A stretch of DNA of 64,000 nucleotides, taken from NCBI GenBank assembly GCA_963837285.1, contig CAWIMS010000005.1:1116001-1180000 (forward strand). Direction: 5' to 3'. Of this stretch, positions 32,840 to 40,410 are shown piece after piece. The notes beneath the pieces are model-generated. The model saw only the letters and a program-made list of their open reading frames with translations, ran no database searches and was not told the DNA's origin. Both the position numbers and the translations under genes were made by a program. This DNA comes from Planosporangium sp963837285. GTDB lineage: Bacteria > Actinomycetota > Actinomycetes > Mycobacteriales > Micromonosporaceae. The number at the start of each line of letters is the position of its first letter. Positions within the stretch are counted from its first letter, which is position 1.

Positions 32840-33841
32840 TCACGGGGACCTGCTCGGAAGGAGCGCGGGGCGGCGGCGGGCGGCGACGTCCTCCACCCAG
32901 CCGAAGCCGAGCACGGCGACCGCGAGCAGGGTGACCACGCCGCTGAGCACGACCAACCGGCCGCTCAGCCCGGTGAGGTGCAGCCCCCACTGCCCGATCG
33001 CGGTGACGGTGATGACGATCGCGGTCTGGTGCCAGAGGTACAAAGTCATGACCCGCCCGTTGACCACCCGCAGCAACCGGGAGAGCCGGGGCCGCTCGCG
33101 TGGCTGACCGGTCGGCACCACGCCGAGCACGACCAGCAGGAACGCGGCCGACCAGAGCGCGTTGCCCAGCGGGATGTCGTTGAGGTCGTAGCCCCGGTGG
33201 CCGGGGTGGGTCAGGATCCAGGCGGCGCCGGTGGCGGCGAGGGCGCCGGCGACGCAGAGCACCGCCCGCCGGCCCATCCGGCGCAGGTGGCCGTCGTGGT
33301 GGGCGAAGCCGAGCAGCCAGCAGTCGCCGTACAGGGCGAGGTCGGCGAGGATGTTGGACACCCGTACGCCGGTCAGCGTCAGGCCCACGAGCAGGCCCAG
33401 CGGTGCGAGCAGGGTGATCACCGGCCACCGGCGGAACGCCGCGAGCGCGACCGGCGAGAGGAGCACGAACCAGAGGTACTCCCGCAGGTACCAGATCATG
33501 CCGAGCGACGCCGTGCCCCACGTGTTGGCCGGCGGATCGTGCAGCGGAAACAGCCACAGCAGCACCGACCAGTCCAGGCGCAGCCCGGTCAGCAGCATCG
33601 CGGGTACCGAGATGGTGGCGAGCAGCCACACCGGCGGAAGCAGCCGGCGCAGCCGCCCGCCGACCGCGGCCGGCCCGGAGCGATCGAGGGAGGCGGCCAT
33701 CAACGAGCCGGCCAGCGCGAACATCAGGCCGACCGCCGGGAACGCGACGGTCAGCCAGGCCAGCCCGAGGCTGTGGTAGACGATCACGCGGGCGATCGCG
33801 GCCGCCCGCAACAGGTCGAAGTACACGCTGCGCGTCGGCAC
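32840..33841 (-). CDS. Acyltransferase family 3 membrane protein
   Basis: 333 residues starting MPTRSVYFDLLRAAAIARVI. About ten membrane segments are visible. The N-terminal YFDLLRAAAIARVIVYHSLG carries the conserved arginine and histidine of acyltransferase 3 proteins, and MIWYLREYLWFVLLSPV and RVMTLYLWHQTAIVI are later family features. These enzymes O-acylate sugars, lipids or antibiotics at the membrane. The substrate is unknown, and no neighbour points to one. Confidence 0.82.
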   Translation of the reverse strand: MPTRSVYFDLLRAAAIARVIVYHSLGLAWLTVAFPAVGLMFALAGSLMAASLDRSGPAAVGGRLRRLLPPVWLLATISVPAMLLTGLRLDWSVLLWLFPLHDPPANTWGTASLGMIWYLREYLWFVLLSPVALAAFRRWPVITLLAPLGLLVGLTLTGVRVSNILADLALYGDCWLLGFAHHDGHLRRMGRRAVLCVAGALAATGAAWILTHPGHRGYDLNDIPLGNALWSAAFLLVVLGVVPTGQPRERPRLSRLLRVVNGRVMTLYLWHQTAIVITVTAIGQWGLHLTGLSGRLVVLSGVVTLLAVAVLGFGWVEDVAARRRPALLPSRSP

Positions 33842-33940
33842 GAGCCGGCGTTCTCCCTCGTCGTCCGAAAAGTTCGGTTGTTCAACGAGCGCCGTTTGTA
33901 TCGGTTCCGCGTGAACACGAGATTGACGGACGTCAAGATC

Positions 33941-33965
33941 GGCACGACTTCCGGAAAGTTGTGCC
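33941..33965. repeat. Family B half-element
   Basis: GGCACGACTTCCGGAAAGTTGTGCC is one family B arm, preceded by GATC as in copies 1 and 3. It is a nearly perfect 25-base palindrome and lacks the second arm. It leads directly into the tandem repeats that follow. Confidence 0.7.
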
Positions 33966-34178
33966 GGGTCTCGACGGGCCGGGTCTCGACGCGCCGGGTC
34001 TCGACGGGCCGGCGATGGGCCTGGCGATGGGCCTGGCGATGGGCCCGGCGATGGGCCCGGCGATGGGCCCGGCGATGGGCCCGGCGATGGGCCCGGCGAT
34101 GGGCCCGGCGATGGGCCCGGCGATGGGCCCGGCGATGGGCCCGGCGATGGGCCCGGCGATGGGCCCGGCGATGGGCCC
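33965..34178. repeat. Tandem repeats: 3 x 15 bp followed by 14 x 12 bp
   Basis: Positions 33965-34009 hold three 15-nt units (CGGGTCTCGACGGGC, the middle one with one change). Positions 34011-34178 hold fourteen 12-nt units GGCGATGGGCCC, the first two with CCT endings and the rest identical. The array ends seven bases before the stop of the ABC ATPase gene at 34186. Both reading frames through it are open, which creates spurious long frames. The units could form G-rich structures on one strand. Confidence 0.95.
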
Positions 34179-34185
34179 GGCGCTC

Positions 34186-34854
34186 TCAGGGGACGATGCG
34201 GCCGGCGCTGACGTTCACGGTGCGGTCGCAGCGGGCCGCGACCTCCGGGTCGTGCGTGGCGATCAACAAGGTACGGCCGGCGGCCGCGCTCCCGTCGAGC
34301 AGCAGGTCGAGGACCACCCCGCGCGCGGCGGCGTCCAGTTCGGCCGTCGGCTCATCGGCGAGCACGATGTCGGGCTCGGTGACCAGGGCCCGGGCCACCG
34401 CGACCCGTTGCTGCTCGCCTCCGGACAGCTCCTCCACCAGGTGCCCGGCGCGGGCCGCGAGGCCGACCGCGGTGAGCAGGCGGGCCGCGGCGGCCCTCAC
34501 CTCGGCCGGCGGCATCCGGCGGGCCTGCAACGCCAACTCGACGTTCTCCGCGGCGGTGAGCAGCGACAGCAGCCCGTACCCCTGAAGCACGATCCCGAAG
34601 CGCCGCAACGCCTCGGTGCCACGCAGCCGCGACTGTCCGAGGTGGAGGGTGCCGCTATCGGGGCGCTCCAGGCCGGCCAGGGTGGCGAGGAGGGTACTCT
34701 TGCCGGCCCCGGACGGGCCGACGATCGCGACCCGCTCCCCCGGCTCGGCGGTCAGCGTGACCCCATCGAGTATCGCGCGCCCCCCGCGTACCACGATCAC
34801 GTCCCGCGCTGCCAACGTCTCGGCTGTCACCGCCGCCCCCGGCCCCTTTCTCAC
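34186..34854 (-). CDS. ABC transporter ATPase (LolD/MacB-like), second of a pair
   Basis: 222 residues. Walker A is IVGPSGAGKS, the Q loop GIVLQGYGLLSLL, the signature VEELSGGEQQRVAVARALVT, Walker B IVLADEPTAELDAAA and the H loop LIATHDPEVAARC. It starts at ATG 34854, overlapping the last four bases of the other ATPase gene. With the FtsX-like permease upstream it forms an export or lipoprotein-release type ABC system. Having two different ATPases for one permease suggests a heterodimeric motor. Its stop is next to the 12-bp minisatellite. Confidence 0.88.
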   Translation of the reverse strand: MRKGPGAAVTAETLAARDVIVVRGGRAILDGVTLTAEPGERVAIVGPSGAGKSTLLATLAGLERPDSGTLHLGQSRLRGTEALRRFGIVLQGYGLLSLLTAAENVELALQARRMPPAEVRAAAARLLTAVGLAARAGHLVEELSGGEQQRVAVARALVTEPDIVLADEPTAELDAAARGVVLDLLLDGSAAAGRTLLIATHDPEVAARCDRTVNVSAGRIVP

Positions 34855-35678
34855 TGGTCAGCCTCCGGGGCGCGTAGCTCTACGCCGAAGTCGCGGCGTA
34901 CGACCCGGGCCAGCGAACCGGGTGGCAGCAGGTCGAGCACGTCCGACGGCAGCTGTACCGAGCCGTCCTTGCCGATCACGGCGAGCTGCTCGCCCCGGCG
35001 GCCCTCGGTGCCGACCCGCCCGTCGCGCATGCTCACCGTCCGGTCCATCGCCACGCCGACGGCCGGATCGTGGGTGACCACCACGACCGTGGTACCCCAC
35101 CGGTCACGGGCCAACCGCAACAGGCGTACCACCTGGGCCGCGCTGGCGCTGTCGAGCTGGCTGGTCGGCTCGTCGGCGAGTACCACCGACGGCCCGTTCA
35201 CCAGGCTCACCGCGACCCCTAGGCGCTGCTGCTCGCCGCCGGACAGCGCGTGTACCGGCTTGCCCGCGGCGTCGCCGAGACCGACCGCGCCGAGCAGCTC
35301 GGTACCCCGGGCCCGGCGGGCGCGCCTGGCCCGGCCGGTCCCACGCTGGGCGAAGGTGAGGTTGTCCAGGGCGGACGCGTACGGCAACAGGTTGCGCCCG
35401 GCGTTCTGGAGCAGTACCCCGACCGACGTTCGCCGCAGCCCCAGCAGCTCCCGCTCGCTGAGCTTGCCGATGTCCTGCCCGGCAACCGACACCCGGCCGG
35501 CCGACGGGCGCAGCAGCCCGGCCAGGAGGGCGAGCAGCGTCGACTTGCCGCAGCCGGACGGGCCGAGGAGCGCCATGGTCTCGCCCTGCGCCACGGTGAG
35601 GTCGACCCCGCGCAGCGCCACCACCTCGACGTCCTTGACCCGGTAGATGTGCACAAGGGAGTCACAGGTAACCGTCAC
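34851..35678 (-). CDS. ABC transporter ATPase (LolD/MacB-like), first of a pair
   Basis: 275 residues from GTG 35676-35678, with GGGGGTGG upstream; the longer frame to 35699 would start inside a palindrome. Walker A is LLGPSGCGKS, the Q loop GVLLQNAGRNLLPYAS, the signature VHALSGGEQQRLGVAVSLVN, Walker B VVLADEPTSQLD and the H loop VVVTHDPAVGVAM. The C-terminal 50 residues (AVIGKDGSVQLPSDVLDLL) are an extension beyond the usual ATPase. It overlaps the second ATPase gene by four bases and follows the FtsX-like permease gene. Confidence 0.88.
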   Translation of the reverse strand: MTVTCDSLVHIYRVKDVEVVALRGVDLTVAQGETMALLGPSGCGKSTLLALLAGLLRPSAGRVSVAGQDIGKLSERELLGLRRTSVGVLLQNAGRNLLPYASALDNLTFAQRGTGRARRARRARGTELLGAVGLGDAAGKPVHALSGGEQQRLGVAVSLVNGPSVVLADEPTSQLDSASAAQVVRLLRLARDRWGTTVVVVTHDPAVGVAMDRTVSMRDGRVGTEGRRGEQLAVIGKDGSVQLPSDVLDLLPPGSLARVVRRDFGVELRAPEADQ

Positions 35679-35692
35679 GGCCACCCCCAAGC

Positions 35693-35763
35693 TCGGCACA
35701 ACTTCCGGAAAGTTGTGGCCTTAGAAGGCCCGGGAGGCAACAACTTCCGGGAAGTTGTGCCGA
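35693..35763. repeat. Family B palindrome, copy 3 (inside an operon)
   Basis: The left arm 35693-35721 and right arm 35735-35763 match with four mismatches (GGAAA versus CGGAA, GG versus TG). It lies between the FtsX-like permease stop (35805) and the first ATPase gene start (35678), within what should be one operon. It could lower or stabilise expression of the ATPases relative to the permease. Confidence 0.85.
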
Positions 35764-35804
35764 TCTTGGCGCGGTCCGCACGGGCCGCGCTGGCGATCTT
35801 GTCC

Positions 35805-38800
35805 TCATGCTTGCGCCTCCCGCAGTCTCGTGGGGACAGCGGCGCGGAGCAGGGCGTACCCGCTGGCGGCCAGGGCCACGCCGAGAAGGGCGGCCAGCCC
35901 CGCCGCCACCCGGACCACCAGCCACGGATCCGGGTGGATCACCAGCGGCGGGAACGCCGGCACGTCGGCGTACTCGGGGATCGTCGGCAGCGCGACCCGC
36001 GCCCCGAGCAGCCCGAGGCCGACCCCGAGCAGGATCGCGTACCCGACCAGGATGGCCTGCTCCACCCCGACGGCGGCGGCGAGGCTGACCCGGCGGATGC
36101 CGAGGGTACGCATCGCCGCCAGCTCGAACGCCCGGCGCCGGGCCAGCAGGTGCAGGTTGACCACCGCACCGGCCGCGGCGAGCAGGGCGGCCGCGCCGGC
36201 GCCGGCCAGCATCAGCGCCACCGCGAGCGCCGGTCCCTCGTGGCTGAGTACCCGCTGCCGCTCGGCAGCCGACCTGACCGACGTGACGCGCACCCCGGCC
36301 GCGGCGAGCCGGTCCGGAAAGTCCGCCGGAGCCGCGGTGGACAGCCACACCTCGTCGGGCAGCAGGCTCGTGTACCCGGCCGCGCGGACCGCCACGAGTT
36401 GGTCGAGCGACACGAGCACCCCGGCGTTGCCGGCCCGGGGCAGTACCCGCACCACACCGGTGACGTCGACGTCGATCGGCGCCCCGGTCGGTGCCCCGAC
36501 ACTGAGTTCCCGGGTACCCGTCGGCGGCGCGAAGTCCTCGGTCACGACCGCCGGGATACGGGCCGGGGCCGCGGCGACCGCCCCGATCCGGCGTACCTTG
36601 GCCGGGGCCGCGTACCGGATGGTCAGGCCCGCCGCGATCCGCTCCACCGGCTGGTCCTGGCCGGCGACCGTCGGGTTCGCCGGCTGCCACCGGGCCGGGT
36701 CGAGCGCGCCGTCGACCGGCTCCCAGCCGGTGGCGTGCTGCTCGACGGTGGTGACGGTCAGCGTCCCGACCAGCGACACGAGCACGGGATCGGCCCGGCT
36801 CACCGTGATCGCCCGCAGCCGGCACGGTGCCTTGTCGCACGGCACCCCGGCCGCATAGTGGCCGTCGCCGGTCGGGTCGAGCGCCACCACGACCGCGTCG
36901 CCCCCGGCGGTGGTCAGCTCGGCGCCGAGATCCACCCCCTTGTACCCGCTGGTCACGTCGCTCGTCGCGGCCAGTCGCAAGGCGTCTCCGCGTACCGTCA
37001 CAGGGGGCGGAAGGGGCGCGGACAGCGACCGGGCGACGGCGGCCAGGGACCGTCCGCCGAAGTCCGCCCGCCAGTACCCGACCCGCGCGAGCCGGTCCGG
37101 CTCCACCGCGAGCAGCCGCATCGGCGCGGTGGACGGCCCGTCCGTGGCGCCGAGGTCGGCGCTCGTCGAGCCGGCGATCTCCGAGTCGATGTCGGTCACC
37201 GCCATCGCCTGCCGGCCGCCGGGGTCGAGCCGGTCGACGACCGCACGCACGTCCGGCCCACCCGCCGGGTCGACGGTGACCAGCCGGGCCGCGCCGGTCT
37301 CGACGGCCGCCCGGTCGTGCCGGTTCGCGGCGAACACCGACCAGGCCAGCACCGAGAACGTGGCCAGCGCGAACGCGGTGGCCAGCACGGCGACCACGCG
37401 CGGCCCACCCGGCCGGCGGGCGACCTGGCGCAGCGCGAGGAACAGCCCGACCTTCCGCGATCCCCGGGTCGGCGCCTGCCCGGTGCGGGCGAGGATCGGC
37501 AGGATCCGGGCGCCGACCAGCGCGCCGGCGAGCGCGAGCAGTCCCGGGGCGGCGAGGGCGAGGACGTCGACGTGCCCGCCGACGCCGCCGGAGAGCCGGC
37601 CGCCCCACCACAGCTCGCCGAGGCCGGCGAGGGCCAGCGTGAGCACCACCGCGTCGGCGACCGCGCTCCGCCCGCCCACGTCGCGGTCGGCCCGCCGCCA
37701 CTGGGCGAGCACCGGCCGGCGGAACGTGGCCACGCCGCCGAGCGCCGCGGCCACCAGGCCACCGGCGGCGGCCAGGCCGGCCGTCGCCCACGCCGTCGCC
37801 GGGAACGTCACCAGCGCGTCGGCGCCGAAGACCGGGCGGGCGAGGGTACGCACGGCGAGCGCCCCGATCGCCACCCCGACCGGCACCGACGCGGCGAGCA
37901 GCAGCACCGATTCGAGCACCCCGAACGACAGCGTCGCGCCGGGCGGCAACCCGCGCAGCTTGGCCAGCGCCACCTCGCCGCCGCGCGCCTCGGCGGCCCC
38001 GGCCGCGACCATGAACAGCACGTACCAGCCGAGCAGCAGCAGTTGCCCGATCACCAGCAGCATCGGTACCCGCAGGCTGCGCTGCCCCAGGTCGGCCCGG
38101 TTGAGGAGGTCGCGGACGTGAGTGACCACCGCGCCGTTGAAGCCGTGCTGGTCGACGCCGGCCTCGGCGAGCGCGGTGCCGAACCCGTCGACCTGCGCGC
38201 GCAGCGCGGGAACGTCGGAGCTGTGCAGCGCGGTCCGCCGGAACGGCAGGTCGAGGACGGCCTCCATCTCGCCGGCCGGCGCCTGGGTCACCGCCGCGAA
38301 GGCGGACAGGGGGACGAACAGCGTCTCCACGCTCGGCGGGTTGGTCGGCTCCGCGCGCTGGTCGGGCGCGCCGAAGTAGTGCCGGGTGTCGTTGAACCAG
38401 TACGTGCCGCCGGGGTCGGCCGGCTCGTACACGCCGACCACGCGCATCGACCGCCCGGTGACCGACGTGGGAGGCACCGGATCGGCGAAGTGGTCGACCG
38501 TGAGGACGGTGTCCGGTGCCCATGTGCGCTCGTCTGCGGTACGCCGGCTGATCATGACTTGGTCGCGCGAGCCCTCGGCGACGCAGCTGCCGGCGACCAT
38601 GCGTACGTGGGCGCACATGTCCTGCCGGTAGGCGACCAGGGCCAGCGCGTTGGGCTGGCCGGCCGGGTCGAGCAGGCGGGTCGGGTACTCCAGCCCGGTG
38701 ACCGCCGTCGGGTACGCCCGGCGCAGCGCACCGCCGCGCAGCGCCTTGCCGACCGCGTCGGCCAGCTGGCCGGTGCCGGGCTTGCCGCTGACCCCGTTGG

Positions 38801-38996
38801 TGACCTCCATCCCGGAACCGGCCGCGGTCGCCGGTGTCGTGCGCAGCGTGTACTGGAGGATCGAGTCGGTCGCGGCGGCCAGGTAGATCGGGCCGGCGGC
38901 GGCCACGGCGGTGGCGAACACGGCGACGAGCAGCACGGTCACCGATGCGCCGGCCCGCCAGCGGATCGCCTTGAGGGCCATCAACAGGGCGTCCAT
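35805..38996 (-). CDS. Large FtsX/MacB-like ABC permease (1,063 aa)
   Basis: 1,063 residues from ATG 38994-38996. Membrane segment 1 lies at about 15-40 (ASVTVLLVAVFATAVAAAGP). A large extracellular domain (about 40-300) follows, then membrane helices at about 310-480 (LLVIGQLLLLGWYVLFMVAA, GVLESVLLLAASVPVGVAIG). A second extracellular domain occupies about 560-900. Three C-terminal helices end with VVRVAAGLAALLGVALAASG, each set showing the FtsX core (GEVALAKLRGLPPGATLSFG, FELAAMRTLGIRRVSLAAAV). The duplicated FtsX arrangement is that of MacB/PredC-type permeases in actinobacteria. With the two ATPases downstream it likely exports or extracts a lipid, peptide or lipoprotein. Confidence 0.85.
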   Translation of the reverse strand: MDALLMALKAIRWRAGASVTVLLVAVFATAVAAAGPIYLAAATDSILQYTLRTTPATAAGSGMEVTNGVSGKPGTGQLADAVGKALRGGALRRAYPTAVTGLEYPTRLLDPAGQPNALALVAYRQDMCAHVRMVAGSCVAEGSRDQVMISRRTADERTWAPDTVLTVDHFADPVPPTSVTGRSMRVVGVYEPADPGGTYWFNDTRHYFGAPDQRAEPTNPPSVETLFVPLSAFAAVTQAPAGEMEAVLDLPFRRTALHSSDVPALRAQVDGFGTALAEAGVDQHGFNGAVVTHVRDLLNRADLGQRSLRVPMLLVIGQLLLLGWYVLFMVAAGAAEARGGEVALAKLRGLPPGATLSFGVLESVLLLAASVPVGVAIGALAVRTLARPVFGADALVTFPATAWATAGLAAAGGLVAAALGGVATFRRPVLAQWRRADRDVGGRSAVADAVVLTLALAGLGELWWGGRLSGGVGGHVDVLALAAPGLLALAGALVGARILPILARTGQAPTRGSRKVGLFLALRQVARRPGGPRVVAVLATAFALATFSVLAWSVFAANRHDRAAVETGAARLVTVDPAGGPDVRAVVDRLDPGGRQAMAVTDIDSEIAGSTSADLGATDGPSTAPMRLLAVEPDRLARVGYWRADFGGRSLAAVARSLSAPLPPPVTVRGDALRLAATSDVTSGYKGVDLGAELTTAGGDAVVVALDPTGDGHYAAGVPCDKAPCRLRAITVSRADPVLVSLVGTLTVTTVEQHATGWEPVDGALDPARWQPANPTVAGQDQPVERIAAGLTIRYAAPAKVRRIGAVAAAPARIPAVVTEDFAPPTGTRELSVGAPTGAPIDVDVTGVVRVLPRAGNAGVLVSLDQLVAVRAAGYTSLLPDEVWLSTAAPADFPDRLAAAGVRVTSVRSAAERQRVLSHEGPALAVALMLAGAGAAALLAAAGAVVNLHLLARRRAFELAAMRTLGIRRVSLAAAVGVEQAILVGYAILLGVGLGLLGARVALPTIPEYADVPAFPPLVIHPDPWLVVRVAAGLAALLGVALAASGYALLRAAVPTRLREAQA

Positions 38997-39077
38997 CAGC
39001 CCGCCCGGCCGCGACTGACCATGGCGCTATTTGAACACGAGGCGGGCCCGCGGCGGGGTCCCGCGACGATCGCCGGG

Positions 39078-39851
39078 TCACCCGACGGTCGACAGCGTCG
39101 CCCAGACGATCTTGCCGTCGAGTGCCACCGTGGTCCCCCATGCCGTCGTCGACGAGTCGACCAGTTGAAGGCCCCGGCCGCGGGTGGTGAGCGCGGGCCG
39201 GCCGGCCGCGGCCCAGGACGGCATCAGCGGCGGCTCCGGGTTGCCGTCCCGGACGGCGAGATGAAGGTACCGGCCGCGCAGGCTCGCCGTGAGGTCGAAG
39301 TCGGTGCCGGCGTACCGCACGGCGTTGCTGACCAGCTCCGACACCACGAGTACCGCGGCGTCCTTCAACTCGCCCAGGTCCCAGTCGTCGCAGGCGTCGG
39401 CGATCAACCGGCGGGCGACCGCCGCGGACCGCGGGTCGGCCGGGAGGTGCGCGTCGACCCGCCTGGTCGCCACGTGCTCGGCGAGGGCGGCGGCGACCGC
39501 GCGCTCGCGGTTCGGGTACACCGGGATCGCATGGCCGAGTACCCGTCGCGCGACGAGCCCCGTCGGCGTGGTGGGGGCCGCGCACAGCAGCAGCGGCACC
39601 ACCGGTCCGGACTGCCGGTGCTGCTGCACCGCGGGGAAGACGGTGAGCGCCGCCCGGCTGGTGATCAGGAGCGCGTCGATGTCGATGACGATCGCCTGGG
39701 GGCACTCGGCGACCCGTTCGATCAACTCGGCACGAACCCCGGCGGCGACGGCCAGGCTCAGCTCTCCGGCGAACGCAACGACCGTCAGCCCGCGGTCGAG
39801 ATCGTGTTCGACGGTGACACTGAGCGGCTCCATCAGCTTGATCCCGGCCAT
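39078..39851 (-). CDS. STAS-like plus HATPase fusion protein
   Basis: 257 residues from ATG 39851, or 251 from ATG 39833, which overlaps the upstream stop as TGATG. The N-terminal 110 residues look like a STAS domain (LTVVAFAGELSLAVAAGVRA, AIVIDIDALLITSRAALTVF). The C-terminal 130 residues are a GHKL ATPase of the RsbW kind (AAVLVVSELVSNAVRYAGTD, LHLAVRDGNPEPP, TRGRGLQLVDSSTTAW, TTVALDGKIVWATL). The combination in one chain may let the protein respond to a partner STAS protein made by the overlapping upstream gene. Sigma-factor control is inferred. Confidence 0.82.
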   Translation of the reverse strand: MAGIKLMEPLSVTVEHDLDRGLTVVAFAGELSLAVAAGVRAELIERVAECPQAIVIDIDALLITSRAALTVFPAVQQHRQSGPVVPLLLCAAPTTPTGLVARRVLGHAIPVYPNRERAVAAALAEHVATRRVDAHLPADPRSAAVARRLIADACDDWDLGELKDAAVLVVSELVSNAVRYAGTDFDLTASLRGRYLHLAVRDGNPEPPLMPSWAAAGRPALTTRGRGLQLVDSSTTAWGTTVALDGKIVWATLSTVG

Positions 39852-40225
39852 TCCAACTCGCGCGGCCGGGCCTCGGCGCCGGGATCCGGAGGTTGGATGT
39901 CAAGTGAATCGGCGCCGACGCCGAGCATCTTGTCGATACCGACGATCTGCAACACCCGCGCGACGGTGCCACGAGCGCCGCGTACGGTGAGCGTGCCGCC
40001 AGCCACCATGGCCGTGTGATACCCGTCGAGCAGCGCCTGTATTCCACTGGAGTCGAGGAAAGGCACCCGGCCCAGGTCGACGGTCACCGGGCCGGCACCC
40101 GCCAGCCGCACCGCCTCGGTCAGACCAGCCCGTAGCCGCCCGGCGGTGAGCATGTCCACATCACCGGACACCTCGACGACCACCCGTCCGGCATCGGCGG
40201 TCACCGCCACCTCGAACACCAACAC
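39833..40225 (-). CDS. STAS-domain anti-anti-sigma factor
   Basis: 130 residues (MLVFEVAVTADAGRVVVEVS). The STAS fold has GDVDMLTAGRLRAGLTEAVR and the phosphorylatable serine motif VPFLDSSGIQALLDGYHTAM, then GGTLTVRGARGTVARVLQIV. The serine pair DSSG is intact, so it can be a substrate of a HATPase kinase. It overlaps the STAS-HATPase fusion gene, which is the likely partner. The last 30 residues (QPPDPGAEARPRELEW) are an unstructured tail. Confidence 0.88.
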   Translation of the reverse strand: MLVFEVAVTADAGRVVVEVSGDVDMLTAGRLRAGLTEAVRLAGAGPVTVDLGRVPFLDSSGIQALLDGYHTAMVAGGTLTVRGARGTVARVLQIVGIDKMLGVGADSLDIQPPDPGAEARPRELEWPGSS

Positions 40226-40410
40226 TCCCCAGCGTCCCGACTCGATACAGAGGTCAAGTTAGCGCGCGACCGGCGGAGATGCGACTCGCCACGATCATGG
40301 AAAACCAACACCGTTTCCGGTCATCGGATGTATCCGTAGACAGGCTCCATTGGCATCTGTCTATGCTCCGGGCCGGGACTCGCCGGTGGTGGACTCTGGA
40401 GGGCAGGCCG

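Noticed and set aside
33965..34178. CRISPR array
   Set aside because: The units are contiguous 12-bp and 15-bp direct repeats with no spacers, and there are no cas genes.
33961..35646. Long plus-strand frames through the 12-bp repeat (AMGP or ARRW repeats)
   Set aside because: The 12-bp unit leaves all frames open. The rest of each frame runs antisense to the ABC ATPases and shows no domain. No ribosome site fits.
35250..40047. Very long open frames of about 1,460-1,590 codons on both strands over the ABC permease region
   Set aside because: They are the opposite-strand or shifted frames of the FtsX-like permease, the ATPases and the STAS genes. Their products are rich in R, G, A and P with no domain, a usual effect of very high GC content.
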